The notes beneath the pieces were generated by a model. The model worked only from the letters and a program-made list of their open reading frames with translations. It made no database searches and was not told the DNA's origin. A stretch of DNA of 64,000 nt, from the NCBI RefSeq assembly GCF_900114115.1, contig NZ_FORX01000005.1:166764-230763 (forward strand), read 5' to 3'. Positions 42,880 to 51,049 of the stretch are shown one piece after another (positions within the stretch are counted from its first letter, which is position 1; each line of letters starts with the position of its first letter). The position numbers and the translations under genes were made by a program. The DNA comes from Desulfomicrobium apsheronum (GTDB lineage Bacteria > Desulfobacterota > Desulfovibrionia > Desulfovibrionales > Desulfomicrobiaceae).

Positions 42880-44103
42880 CTATTTCAGGACGGCGCGCAG
42901 CCGCTCCATGGCCTCCTGAACGTTGGCCAGGCTGTTGAAGGCGGAGATGCGGATATAGCCTTCGCCGCAGGAGCCGAAGCCAGCGCCCGGAGTGCAGACC
43001 ACGGCGGCCTTGTTTAAGAGCATGTCGAAAAAGTCCCATGAGCCCATCTTGCCGTCGATCCAGACATAGGGCGAATTCTCGCCGCCAACGCAATCGTAGC
43101 CAAGCGCGGTCATTTCCTTGCGGATGATGGCCGCGTTGTTCAGGTAGTGATCCACCAGCGCCCGGGACTGCGCCTTGCCCTCGGGCGAATAGACGGCAGC
43201 GGCGGCTCTTTGCACAGGATAGGACACGCCGTTGAACTTGGTGGTGTGGCGGCGGTTCCACATGGCGTGAAGGCTGTGCGCGCCCCCCTGGCCGTCGTAG
43301 GCCATGCAGGTCTTCGGCACCACGGTGAAGGCCAGGCGCGTGCCCGTGAATCCGGCGGTTTTGGACAGGGAGCGGAACTCGATGGCCACCTCGCGCGCGC
43401 CTTCGATCTCGTAGATGGATCTGGGCAGCTCGGGATCGCGGATGAAGGCCTCGTAGGCGGCATCAAAAAGGATGAGCGCCTTGTTCTCGCGGGCATAATC
43501 CACCCAGGCCTTGAGCTGGGCCCTGGTGATGGTCGCGCCGGTGGGGTTGTTGGGGTAGCACAGATAGATGAGGTCCACGGGCTCGCCGGGCAGTTCGGGA
43601 ATGAAGCCGTTTTCCCGGGTGCCGTCGAGGTAGACGAGGCCTTCGTAGCGGCCGTCCACGTTCTGCCCGGTACGACCGGCCATGACGTTGGTGTCCACGT
43701 AGACCGGATAGACCGGATCGGGGATGGCGATGCGGATGTCTCCGGCGAAAAGCTCCTGGATGTTGCCGGTATCGCACTTGGCTCCGTCGCTGACAAAAAT
43801 CTCGTCTCCGGAAATGTCCGCCCCGCGCGACTGGAAATCCTCTTTTGCGATCAGGTCGCGCAGAAAATCATAGCCCTGCTCCGGGCCATAGCCACGAAAT
43901 GTTCCGGCGTCAGCCATCTCGTCCACGCCCTTGTGAAAGGCCGCCACGACCGCTTCGGGCAGGGGCTCGGTCACGTCGCCGATGCCGAGACGGATGATCT
44001 TCTTGTCGGGATTGGCCTGCTGGAAAGCGGTCACCCGCCGGGAGATGTCGGCAAAAAGGTAGGAGGCTTTGAGCTTGAGATAGTTTTCATTGATGCGGAT
44101 CAT
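42880..44103 (-). CDS. dapL: LL-diaminopimelate aminotransferase
   Basis: 407 residues, the DapL length. It is a PLP class I/II aminotransferase: [62 protein letters not shown] and the PLP-Lys in [18 protein letters not shown]. Known: it converts tetrahydrodipicolinate to LL-diaminopimelate in one step, bypassing the acyl intermediates in lysine and peptidoglycan synthesis. A GAGG ribosome site lies ahead. Its product feeds the same wall pathway as murJ upstream. Confidence 0.96.
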   Translation of the reverse strand: MIRINENYLKLKASYLFADISRRVTAFQQANPDKKIIRLGIGDVTEPLPEAVVAAFHKGVDEMADAGTFRGYGPEQGYDFLRDLIAKEDFQSRGADISGDEIFVSDGAKCDTGNIQELFAGDIRIAIPDPVYPVYVDTNVMAGRTGQNVDGRYEGLVYLDGTRENGFIPELPGEPVDLIYLCYPNNPTGATITRAQLKAWVDYARENKALILFDAAYEAFIRDPELPRSIYEIEGAREVAIEFRSLSKTAGFTGTRLAFTVVPKTCMAYDGQGGAHSLHAMWNRRHTTKFNGVSYPVQRAAAAVYSPEGKAQSRALVDHYLNNAAIIRKEMTALGYDCVGGENSPYVWIDGKMGSWDFFDMLLNKAAVVCTPGAGFGSCGEGYIRISAFNSLANVQEAMERLRAVLK

Positions 44104-44179
44104 ATGTGGTCCTCACTGGTCGGTTTTTCTGTGGTGAATGGAAGCGGGAAGCCTAACGTCAAAGCGCGCGCAGTTCAAG

Positions 44180-45715
44180 TCAGGCTCTTTTGCGCCATGC
44201 CCGCCTGCCCAGCACGTTGGCGAAAAGCCGCGCCTGGCTTACGTTCAGGAGCAGGGCCGCCCCCATGTACAGGGCCGCCCAGACGGGAATGAAGAGCAAA
44301 CAGAACGGGCCGAGCCGGGTGCTCATCCAGCATCCGGCGAGCATGACCAGGCTCAGGGCGAACGAGATGACCATGTCGCGATTCACGCGGAACCAGGCTC
44401 CGCAATGCCGCCGCAGCAGGAAACCAAGGAGCACCACGTTGATCCAGGCCGACAGGGACGAGGCCAGGGCCAGGCCCACGTGCCCCAGCACCTGCATGCC
44501 GGTGTAGCCGGCAACCACGAAAACGCACAGACTGCCCAGGGCCACGCGCACCGGGGTTTTGGTGTCGCCCAGGGCATAGTAGGCCGAGGCCAGGGAGCGC
44601 ACGCTCGAAAAGGCGGGCAGCCCGACCACGTAGCCAAGCAGGGCCATGGCCGTGCCATGCACCGCCGCCGAGGAAAACTCCCCGCGTCCGAAGAGCAGGT
44701 CCACCAGGGGCAGCGACAATCCGGCCAGGCCCGCGGCGGCGGGCAGGTTCACGAACAGGGTCAGGCCCAGGGAGGTGGACAGTGTTTCGCGGAACTCCGT
44801 GCGTTTCTCGGGTGCGGCCAGGATGGACAGCGAAGGCAGGGTGGCCACGCCCACGGCCACGCCGAAAACGCCCAGGGGAAACTGAAAGAGCCGGTCCGCG
44901 TAATAGAGGTACGACACGGAGCCCTCAGGCAGAAAGGAGGCCATCCCCGTGCTGATCAGGATGTTGATCTGGTACACGGCCGAGCCCAAAATGGTGGGCA
45001 GCATGAGCGTGCCGATGCGCCGCACGCCCGGTCCCGTCGGCTCCACCGGCCCGACCCAGGAAAAGCCCTTGGAGCGCAGGATGGGCTGCTGCAGGAGCCA
45101 CTGCCCGACCCCGGCCACAAGCACGCCCCAGGCCAGATACACGGCCACGTTTCCGCCGACCTTTATGGCCAGAAGGCTGGCGCTGATGAGCACGATATTG
45201 AGAATGCACGGAGCCAGGGCCGGGATGAGAAAATGCCCCATGCTGTTCAGGATGCCCATGCACAGGGCCACTCCGGAGATGAACAGGATGTAGGGAAAGC
45301 AGATCTGGACCAGGCTCGCGGTCAGCTCGAAAAGCTCCGGCCGCTTGGCCGCGAAACCCGAGGCGATGAGCAGGGTCACGGCCTTGGGGAAGAGCAGTAC
45401 GAAAACGGTCAGCAGGCCGAGGATGACCAGCAGCCAAAGCTGGATGGACCTGGCCAGCACAAAGGCCGCCTCGTTGCCCTCGCTCTGCCGGATTTTGACG
45501 AAGGTGGGCACGAAGGCCATGGTCAGGGAGCCTTCGGCAAAGAGACTGCGGAGCAGGTTGGGGACACGAAAGGCCACGAAAAACGCGTCGGCCAGCACGG
45601 ACGCGCCCAGGGCGTAGGCCATGATCAGATCACGCACGAGCCCGAGCACCCGGCTCAGCATGGTGGCGCCGGAAACGATGGATGCGTTCTTGGCGATGGT
45701 TCGATTGGTGGACAA
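44180..45715 (-). CDS. murJ: Lipid II flippase MurJ (MviN)
   Basis: 511 residues with about 14 membrane helices. Seen: the N-terminal SGATMLSRVLGLVRDLIMAY with the essential Arg residues, GASVLADAFFVAFRVPNLLR and FAEGSLTMAFVPTF. Known: it moves lipid II across the inner membrane for peptidoglycan synthesis. The start is a TTG preceded by GGAAG. It is followed by dapL on the same strand after 76 bases. Confidence 0.95.
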   Translation of the reverse strand: MSTNRTIAKNASIVSGATMLSRVLGLVRDLIMAYALGASVLADAFFVAFRVPNLLRSLFAEGSLTMAFVPTFVKIRQSEGNEAAFVLARSIQLWLLVILGLLTVFVLLFPKAVTLLIASGFAAKRPELFELTASLVQICFPYILFISGVALCMGILNSMGHFLIPALAPCILNIVLISASLLAIKVGGNVAVYLAWGVLVAGVGQWLLQQPILRSKGFSWVGPVEPTGPGVRRIGTLMLPTILGSAVYQINILISTGMASFLPEGSVSYLYYADRLFQFPLGVFGVAVGVATLPSLSILAAPEKRTEFRETLSTSLGLTLFVNLPAAAGLAGLSLPLVDLLFGRGEFSSAAVHGTAMALLGYVVGLPAFSSVRSLASAYYALGDTKTPVRVALGSLCVFVVAGYTGMQVLGHVGLALASSLSAWINVVLLGFLLRRHCGAWFRVNRDMVISFALSLVMLAGCWMSTRLGPFCLLFIPVWAALYMGAALLLNVSQARLFANVLGRRAWRKRA

Positions 45716-45862
45716 GTCAAGCTTCCAGAATGCTAGAGAAATGGGGATCGAACTTCTTGAAACGCCTTTGTTTATCCGCCGGGACCAGACGAGTCCACCA
45801 GGATTTGCCGGGAAAAAATCGTGGGCTCCGGGCGCATCACCCGCGCCGAAGCGACCCGCGCC

Positions 45863-46534
45863 CTAGCCCGCCGCATCCACCATGCCCTGATAGTCCAGAA
45901 GAACTATCTCCCGGCCCCGGGCCTCTATCAGTCCATCCTGACACAACCGCGCAAGGACGCGGGAAATGGTCTCCGGCGTGGTCCCCAGAATCTTGGCCAC
46001 TTCCTGCCGGGAGACCGAGAGAGTCACACGGGGGGCGGCCTCGCCCCGGACCCGTACGGCATGCAGCAGAAAGGACGCCACGCGCTGATGGATGCTGCGC
46101 AAGGCCAGGTCCTCGATCATTTGATATGAATGCATCAGGCGGGTGTTGAGCACGAGCACGATATTGAGCAGCACCTGGGGCGAAAGGCGCAGCTGCCGCG
46201 CCATGCTCTCTCCGGAAAAGGCGATCACCTCGCAGGCCGTCATGGTCAGGGCGCTGACCGGCAGGACCTTGGCCCCGTAAAGCGTGCACAGGCAAAAAGG
46301 GTCGCCCTGCTCCACCAGATAGACCGTCTGGTCCCGTCCTTCGGCCGTGCTGCGGAAAAGTTTGAGCATGCCTGAATGCAGCACATGAAAACGTCTGGCC
46401 TCGTCGCCCTGGTGAAACACGAACTCACCGGGAGCAAAGGTTTTCCAGACCGCATCCCGCGCCAGTCCGGCCAGTTCCTGGGGGGAGAGGCCCTGCAACA
46501 GGCTCATTTCTTCCAAGGCCCGAATGATTTCCAC
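45863..46534 (-). CDS. Crp/Fnr-family transcriptional regulator
   Basis: 223 residues from a GTG (VEIIRALEEMSLLQG) with AGGAGGG 6 bases ahead; a 16-codon longer frame was rejected. A cyclic-nucleotide-type beta barrel at about 18-115 (FVFHQGDEARRFHVLHSGMLKLF) and a dimer helix are followed by a winged HTH (VTLSVSRQEVAKILGTTPETISRVLARLC). The N-terminus lacks the FNR four-Cys cluster, so it is not a [4Fe-4S] FNR; heme or another effector as in DNR/HcpR is possible. It diverges from the redox-complex operon and shares the palindrome at 46552-46567 with it. Confidence 0.9.
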   Translation of the reverse strand: MEIIRALEEMSLLQGLSPQELAGLARDAVWKTFAPGEFVFHQGDEARRFHVLHSGMLKLFRSTAEGRDQTVYLVEQGDPFCLCTLYGAKVLPVSALTMTACEVIAFSGESMARQLRLSPQVLLNIVLVLNTRLMHSYQMIEDLALRSIHQRVASFLLHAVRVRGEAAPRVTLSVSRQEVAKILGTTPETISRVLARLCQDGLIEARGREIVLLDYQGMVDAAG

Positions 46535-46551
46535 GCATTTCCCTCCTGAAA

Positions 46552-46567
46552 CTTGACGGCCGTCAAG
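46552..46567. promoter_or_regulatory. Perfect FNR-like palindrome, candidate operator
   Basis: CTTGACGGCCGTCAAG is a perfect 16-base palindrome of TTGAC-N4-GTCAA form, the architecture of Crp/Fnr-family sites. It lies 17 bases upstream of the regulator start and about 100 bases upstream of the Fe-S gene on the other strand. Inference: it is the site of the adjacent regulator. Confidence 0.65.
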
Positions 46568-46665
46568 ACGCTTCGGCCGCACCTTGGGTATAAGTTTTCA
46601 TCAAAATAGAGAACCCCCGCGCCCTGGAACCCGAAGAAGCATCTTTTGCCAAACAGGAGGATGTC

Positions 46666-47562
46666 ATGACTATCGCTCGTCGGCAATTTCTCAAATCAGC
46701 CGGTCTGGGCATAGCCGCCATGGCCGCGGCTCCGGCCCATGCATGGGAATCCAAGGCCCCGGACGATCCGCTCGGATGTCTGGTGGACGTGACTCGCTGC
46801 ATCGGCTGCCGCAAATGCGAGCTGGCCTGCAATCAGGTCAACAACCTGCCCGCGCCCGAGAGCTCCTTCGAGGACATGCGCGTGCTCGACGCCAAGCGCC
46901 GCCCCACGGCCGGAGCCTACACGGTCGTGAACCGCTATTATCCGGGGCCTGTCGGAGAACGCGGCGAGCTTGTGCCAAGCTTCGTCAAGGTGCAGTGCAT
47001 GCACTGCCAGGATCCGGCCTGTGTTTCGGCCTGCGTCACCGGTGCACTGTCCAAAAAAGAGAATGGCACGGTGCACTACGATGTGGACCGGTGCATCGGC
47101 TGTCGCTACTGCATGATCGCCTGCCCGTTCGAGATTCCGGCCTACGATTTCCACGATCCTCTCACCCCGCAGGTGCGCAAATGCACCTTCTGTCTCGACC
47201 GGCTCGAAGAGGGCAAGAATCCCGGATGCGCCTCCATCTGTCCCACCGAGGCCATAACGTTCGGCAAACGCTCGACGCTTCTGGATCTGGCCCGAGGGCG
47301 CATCGAAAACGACCCCAGCCGCTACGAGAACCACATCTACGGCGAACATGAAGGCGGCGGCACGAGCTGGATGTACATCGCGGGCACCCCCTTCGCCAAA
47401 CTCGGTTTCCCCGGCGTCCCCCTGGAGCCCCTGCCCCGGCGCAGCGAAACCATCCAGCACGCCCTCTTCAGCTACCTCTGGTCCCCCGCCCTGCTCTTCG
47501 GTGGGCTGGCCCTGACCATGAAAATGCTCACGGGCGAAAAATCAAATCCGGACAAGGAGTAA
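46666..47562 (+). CDS. TAT-exported Fe-S subunit with four [4Fe-4S] clusters (HybA/HmcB-like)
   Basis: 298 residues with an AGGAGG ribosome site. The twin-arginine signal is [15 protein letters not shown]. Four ferredoxin-type Cys sets are [35 protein letters not shown] and [22 protein letters not shown]-terminal membrane anchor lies at about 262-285. Known: such subunits sit on the periplasmic face between cytochromes and a NrfD-type membrane protein. It is first in a three-gene operon. Confidence 0.92.
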   Translation: MTIARRQFLKSAGLGIAAMAAAPAHAWESKAPDDPLGCLVDVTRCIGCRKCELACNQVNNLPAPESSFEDMRVLDAKRRPTAGAYTVVNRYYPGPVGERGELVPSFVKVQCMHCQDPACVSACVTGALSKKENGTVHYDVDRCIGCRYCMIACPFEIPAYDFHDPLTPQVRKCTFCLDRLEEGKNPGCASICPTEAITFGKRSTLLDLARGRIENDPSRYENHIYGEHEGGGTSWMYIAGTPFAKLGFPGVPLEPLPRRSETIQHALFSYLWSPALLFGGLALTMKMLTGEKSNPDKE

Positions 47563-47566
47563 GCTC

Positions 47567-48730
47567 ATGCATCACCCTCGACCCATCGACCGTCCCTTCT
47601 GGTCCCCGGGCGTCCTGGTCCTGCTCGGAGTCATGCTGGCCGGAGGCGTGGCCCTCATGGTCCGCTTCATCTTCGGCCTGGGCTACGCCACCAATCTCTC
47701 CAACACCAACCCCTGGGGCATCTGGATCGGCATGGACGTCGCGTCCGGCGTGGCCCTGGCCGCCGGAGGGTTCACCACCGCCGCCCTGGCCCACATCTTC
47801 GGCCGCCATGCCTACGAGGCCGTGACCCGTCCCGCGCTCTTGACCGCCGCCCTGGGTTACACCTTCGTCGCCTTCGCCGTATTTGTCGATATCGGGCGTT
47901 CCTGGGCCATCTGGAAACCCGTCTTTTTCCACAATTACAATTCGGCCCTCTTCGAAGTGGCCATGTGCGTCATGATCTACCTGAGCGTGCTCTGGATCGA
48001 GATGGTCCCGATCCTGGCTGAAAAATGGGGCTCGAAGATCAGGATCCTGGGCTGGTTCAATCGCAAGCTCTCCTCCTTCATGTGGATTTTCATCGTGCTT
48101 GGCGTTGTGCTGTCCTGCATGCATCAGTCGAGCCTCGGCACGCTCATGGTCATCGCCCCGACCAAGATCCACGCCCTGTGGTACACGCCCTTCCTGCCCC
48201 TGCTCTTTCTACTCTCGGCCTTCGCGGTGGGCTATCCCATGGTCATCGTCGAAACCAACCTGGCCACCACGTCCCTCGGGCTCTCAAGCGAGATGGAGGT
48301 CCTGGCGCCGCTGTCGCGCTTCACCATCGTCACCCTGGGGCTGTACATGTCGCTCAAGCTCTGGGACCTTGTGCATCGCGGAGCCCTGTCCCTGGCCTTT
48401 GAAGGAAGCCTCGCGGCCAACAGCTTCCTGGCCGAACTGGGGCTTGGCGTGATCCTGCCCTGGACTCTCCTGCTGTTCCCGTCGGTGCGCAGATCGCGGC
48501 GCGGGCTCTTCTTCGCCGCCCTGCTCATTGTCGGCGGCGTGCTGCTCAATCGGGTCAACGTCTTTCTGGTGGCCTACACCCCGCAAACCGGGACAATCCC
48601 GTATTTTCCGTCCATCGGCGAAATTCTCGTCACGGCGGGAGCCGTGGCGACGATCATGTTTCTGTACCGGACGCTCGTGACCTTTGCGCCGGTCCTGTCC
48701 GCACCCAAGCACGAGGAGATGACGCGATGA
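47567..48730 (+). CDS. NrfD/HybB-like quinone-interacting membrane subunit
   Basis: 387 residues with about ten membrane helices. Seen: NPWGIWIGMDVASGVALAAGG, the conserved TM region, GHxxxA-like spacing at HIFGRHAYEAVTRPA, and HQSSLGTLMVIAP. This is the HybB/HmcC side of the PsrC/NrfD family, which exchanges electrons with menaquinone and can translocate protons. The ribosome site AAGGAG overlaps the stop of the Fe-S gene. The stop overlaps the cytochrome ATG. Confidence 0.92.
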   Translation: MHHPRPIDRPFWSPGVLVLLGVMLAGGVALMVRFIFGLGYATNLSNTNPWGIWIGMDVASGVALAAGGFTTAALAHIFGRHAYEAVTRPALLTAALGYTFVAFAVFVDIGRSWAIWKPVFFHNYNSALFEVAMCVMIYLSVLWIEMVPILAEKWGSKIRILGWFNRKLSSFMWIFIVLGVVLSCMHQSSLGTLMVIAPTKIHALWYTPFLPLLFLLSAFAVGYPMVIVETNLATTSLGLSSEMEVLAPLSRFTIVTLGLYMSLKLWDLVHRGALSLAFEGSLAANSFLAELGLGVILPWTLLLFPSVRRSRRGLFFAALLIVGGVLLNRVNVFLVAYTPQTGTIPYFPSIGEILVTAGAVATIMFLYRTLVTFAPVLSAPKHEEMTR

Positions 48731-50913
48731 AAACATCCAGACGGGCACGACTCACCCTGGCCATGCTCTGCGCGGCCGTCATCATCATCGCGGCTGTGAT
48801 CCTGCCAGATTTGGCCGTCACGGCTCCGGAACAGGGCAAACCATTGGGGCCAGTGGAGAAAATCCGCACACCTCGCAACCCGAGGCCCGAGGACTGGCAA
48901 GCGCCGGATCACGCCGCCGCCCTGGAGCGCGCCAAGGCCCCACGCGAATTCGTGGCCAAGGTCAAGAGCGAGGACCCCAAGCTGCGCCAGATCAGATTCA
49001 AGAATCTGGGGCTGGGCGTCGGCGACATCAAATACTCGTACATGATTCTGGACAGTCCGCTGGTCAACACCTTTGAAAATCTCTACGGACCGGCGCGCTT
49101 CATGCATTCCAAACACGCCGCCAGCCTCGGCGGCGACTGCGCCCTGTGCCACCACGCCAGCCCCGAAGGATCCGACGCGGGCATCGACAGGCTGTCCGAG
49201 ACCGTGGCCTGCCGCACCTGCCATCAGGAGTCCTTCAACCCCGCGCACCCGGAACGCATCGGCCTCAAGGCGGCCTACCATCAGCAGTGCATGGGATGTC
49301 ATGAAGAGATGAACAAAGGTCCCATCGACTGTGTTGGCTGTCACGCCAAGCGCGTCCCCGACCACAAGGATCTGGTCAGGCTCCCCGACGATCCGACCCC
49401 CATGGAGGTCACGCAGGAATGTCTGCGCTGCCATCAGAAAGCCGGCGAGGACATGATAAAAAGCGCCCACTGGCTTTGGAAAGGCCCGTCACCCTACACT
49501 GTCGAACGCCAGAAGAAGGTCATGAGCGGCAAGGCCACCGACACCCTGAACAACTTCTGCATCGCCCTGCCCTCCAACTGGCCCCGCTGCACCTCCTGTC
49601 ACGCGGGATACGGGTGGAAGGACGAGACCTTCGACTTCACGGACATGACCAGGGTCGACTGCCTGGTCTGTCACGACGCCACGGACAGCTACCACAAATC
49701 CCCGCCCGCGGCGGGCATGCCCGCTCCCGAGGTGGATCTCAAGTTCGTGGCGGAGAACGTCGGCAAGACCAACCGCAACACCTGCGGCAACTGCCATTTC
49801 CAGGGCGGCGGCGGGGACGCGGTCAAGCACGCGGACATGTGCGCGGTGCTGCGCTATCCCGAACGCAACTGCGACGTGCACATGGGCGGCTACGATTTCA
49901 CCTGCACCGATTGCCACGCGGCCGCGAACCACAAGATTCGGGGACGCAGCACCTCCCTGCCCGTGGCCGAGGGCTCGCGCACCTGCGAAGACTGCCACAC
50001 CAGCAAGCCCCACTACGGGGACAGCATGCTCGACTTTCACCTTAACAAGCACACCGACGCAGTGGCCTGCAACACCTGCCATTCACCCGTCTACTCCAAA
50101 TGCAAGGCCACCAAGACCTGGTGGGACTGGTCCGAAGCCGGAGACAAGTCACGCGAGCCAGTCAAGGACAAGTATGGCATGGAGGACTACAATTGGATGA
50201 AAGGCAGCTTCGAATGGAAGGAGGCCAAAAAACCCGTGTACGCATGGTACAATGGCTACATGGAGCGCCTGCTCCTGGGCGACGTCATCGCCCCCGAGGC
50301 CATGGGCTTCGCACCCGGCGACAGCCTGTCCGCCGAAGAGCGCCGCAGCCTCCCCGTGACCAACATCACGGCTCCCGTGGGCAGCATACGGGATCCCTCG
50401 TCCAAGATCTTCCCCTTCAAGCTCATGGACGGGATTCAGCCCGCCGACGCCAAGCACAACTATCTCCTGGTTCCGCACCTCTACCCGACATCGCCGGACG
50501 ACAAATCCGCCTACTGGAAAAACCTCGACTGGCAAAAGGCCTTCGTGGACGGCATGAAGGCGGCCGGGCTGCCCTACAGCGGGGAATACGCCTGGGTACG
50601 TACCAACATGTACTGGGGCATCAAGCACGAGGTCATGCCCAAGGAGATGGCCCTGTCCTGCGTGCAGTGCCACGAGAGCCTAAAGGGAGAGAAAACCTGT
50701 GATCGATGCCATCAGGACAGGCGCGACGTGGATTTCAAGAAGCTGACCGTATCCGGCACCGACTTTGGCAAGATGCTCTCCCAGGGCCGCGATGTGGCGG
50801 AACTGGTCGGCGTCACCGATTACATCGACTTCAAGGCCCTCGGCTACAAGAGCGACCCGATCCTGAGCGGCGGACGTTTCACCAAGCTGCCGCTGGGACG
50901 TACCGAACCCTGA
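48727..50913 (+). CDS. 13-heme cytochrome c: cytochrome c3-like plus octaheme tetrathionate reductase-like parts
   Basis: 728 residues. A signal anchor occupies about 12-35, followed by a Pro/charged linker. There are 13 CXXCH heme sites. The first four (CALCH 138, CRTCH 162, CMGCH 188, CVGCH 202) with MHSKH form a compact c3-like tetraheme part. The remaining nine (CLRCH, CTSCH, CLVCH, CGNCH, CTDCH, CEDCH, CNTCH, CVQCH, CDRCH) lie in a part that matches octaheme tetrathionate reductase-like proteins, with the landmarks GNCHFQGGGGDAVKH, DVHMGGYDFTC and KTWWDWSEAGD. Periplasmic; the natural substrate is unknown. A strong terminator follows. Confidence 0.9.
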   Translation: MKTSRRARLTLAMLCAAVIIIAAVILPDLAVTAPEQGKPLGPVEKIRTPRNPRPEDWQAPDHAAALERAKAPREFVAKVKSEDPKLRQIRFKNLGLGVGDIKYSYMILDSPLVNTFENLYGPARFMHSKHAASLGGDCALCHHASPEGSDAGIDRLSETVACRTCHQESFNPAHPERIGLKAAYHQQCMGCHEEMNKGPIDCVGCHAKRVPDHKDLVRLPDDPTPMEVTQECLRCHQKAGEDMIKSAHWLWKGPSPYTVERQKKVMSGKATDTLNNFCIALPSNWPRCTSCHAGYGWKDETFDFTDMTRVDCLVCHDATDSYHKSPPAAGMPAPEVDLKFVAENVGKTNRNTCGNCHFQGGGGDAVKHADMCAVLRYPERNCDVHMGGYDFTCTDCHAAANHKIRGRSTSLPVAEGSRTCEDCHTSKPHYGDSMLDFHLNKHTDAVACNTCHSPVYSKCKATKTWWDWSEAGDKSREPVKDKYGMEDYNWMKGSFEWKEAKKPVYAWYNGYMERLLLGDVIAPEAMGFAPGDSLSAEERRSLPVTNITAPVGSIRDPSSKIFPFKLMDGIQPADAKHNYLLVPHLYPTSPDDKSAYWKNLDWQKAFVDGMKAAGLPYSGEYAWVRTNMYWGIKHEVMPKEMALSCVQCHESLKGEKTCDRCHQDRRDVDFKKLTVSGTDFGKMLSQGRDVAELVGVTDYIDFKALGYKSDPILSGGRFTKLPLGRTEP

Positions 50914-50918
50914 ACCGA

Positions 50919-50953
50919 AGCGGCCTCCGGGGACCTTCCCGGAGGCCGCTTTT
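50919..50953 (+). terminator. Rho-independent terminator of the redox operon
   Basis: AGCGGCCTCCGGG (50919-50931) pairs with CCCGGAGGCCGCT (50938-50950), followed by T4. It lies 5 bases after the cytochrome stop. Confidence 0.93.
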
Positions 50954-51049
50954 CCCTCCTCGAAGCATCGCCGTTCATACAAAAATACAGGTCCAAGACC
51001 GCAAGCCCGTTCTGGACAGGGTCTCGGTTCCACCGCTACATTGTCCTTC

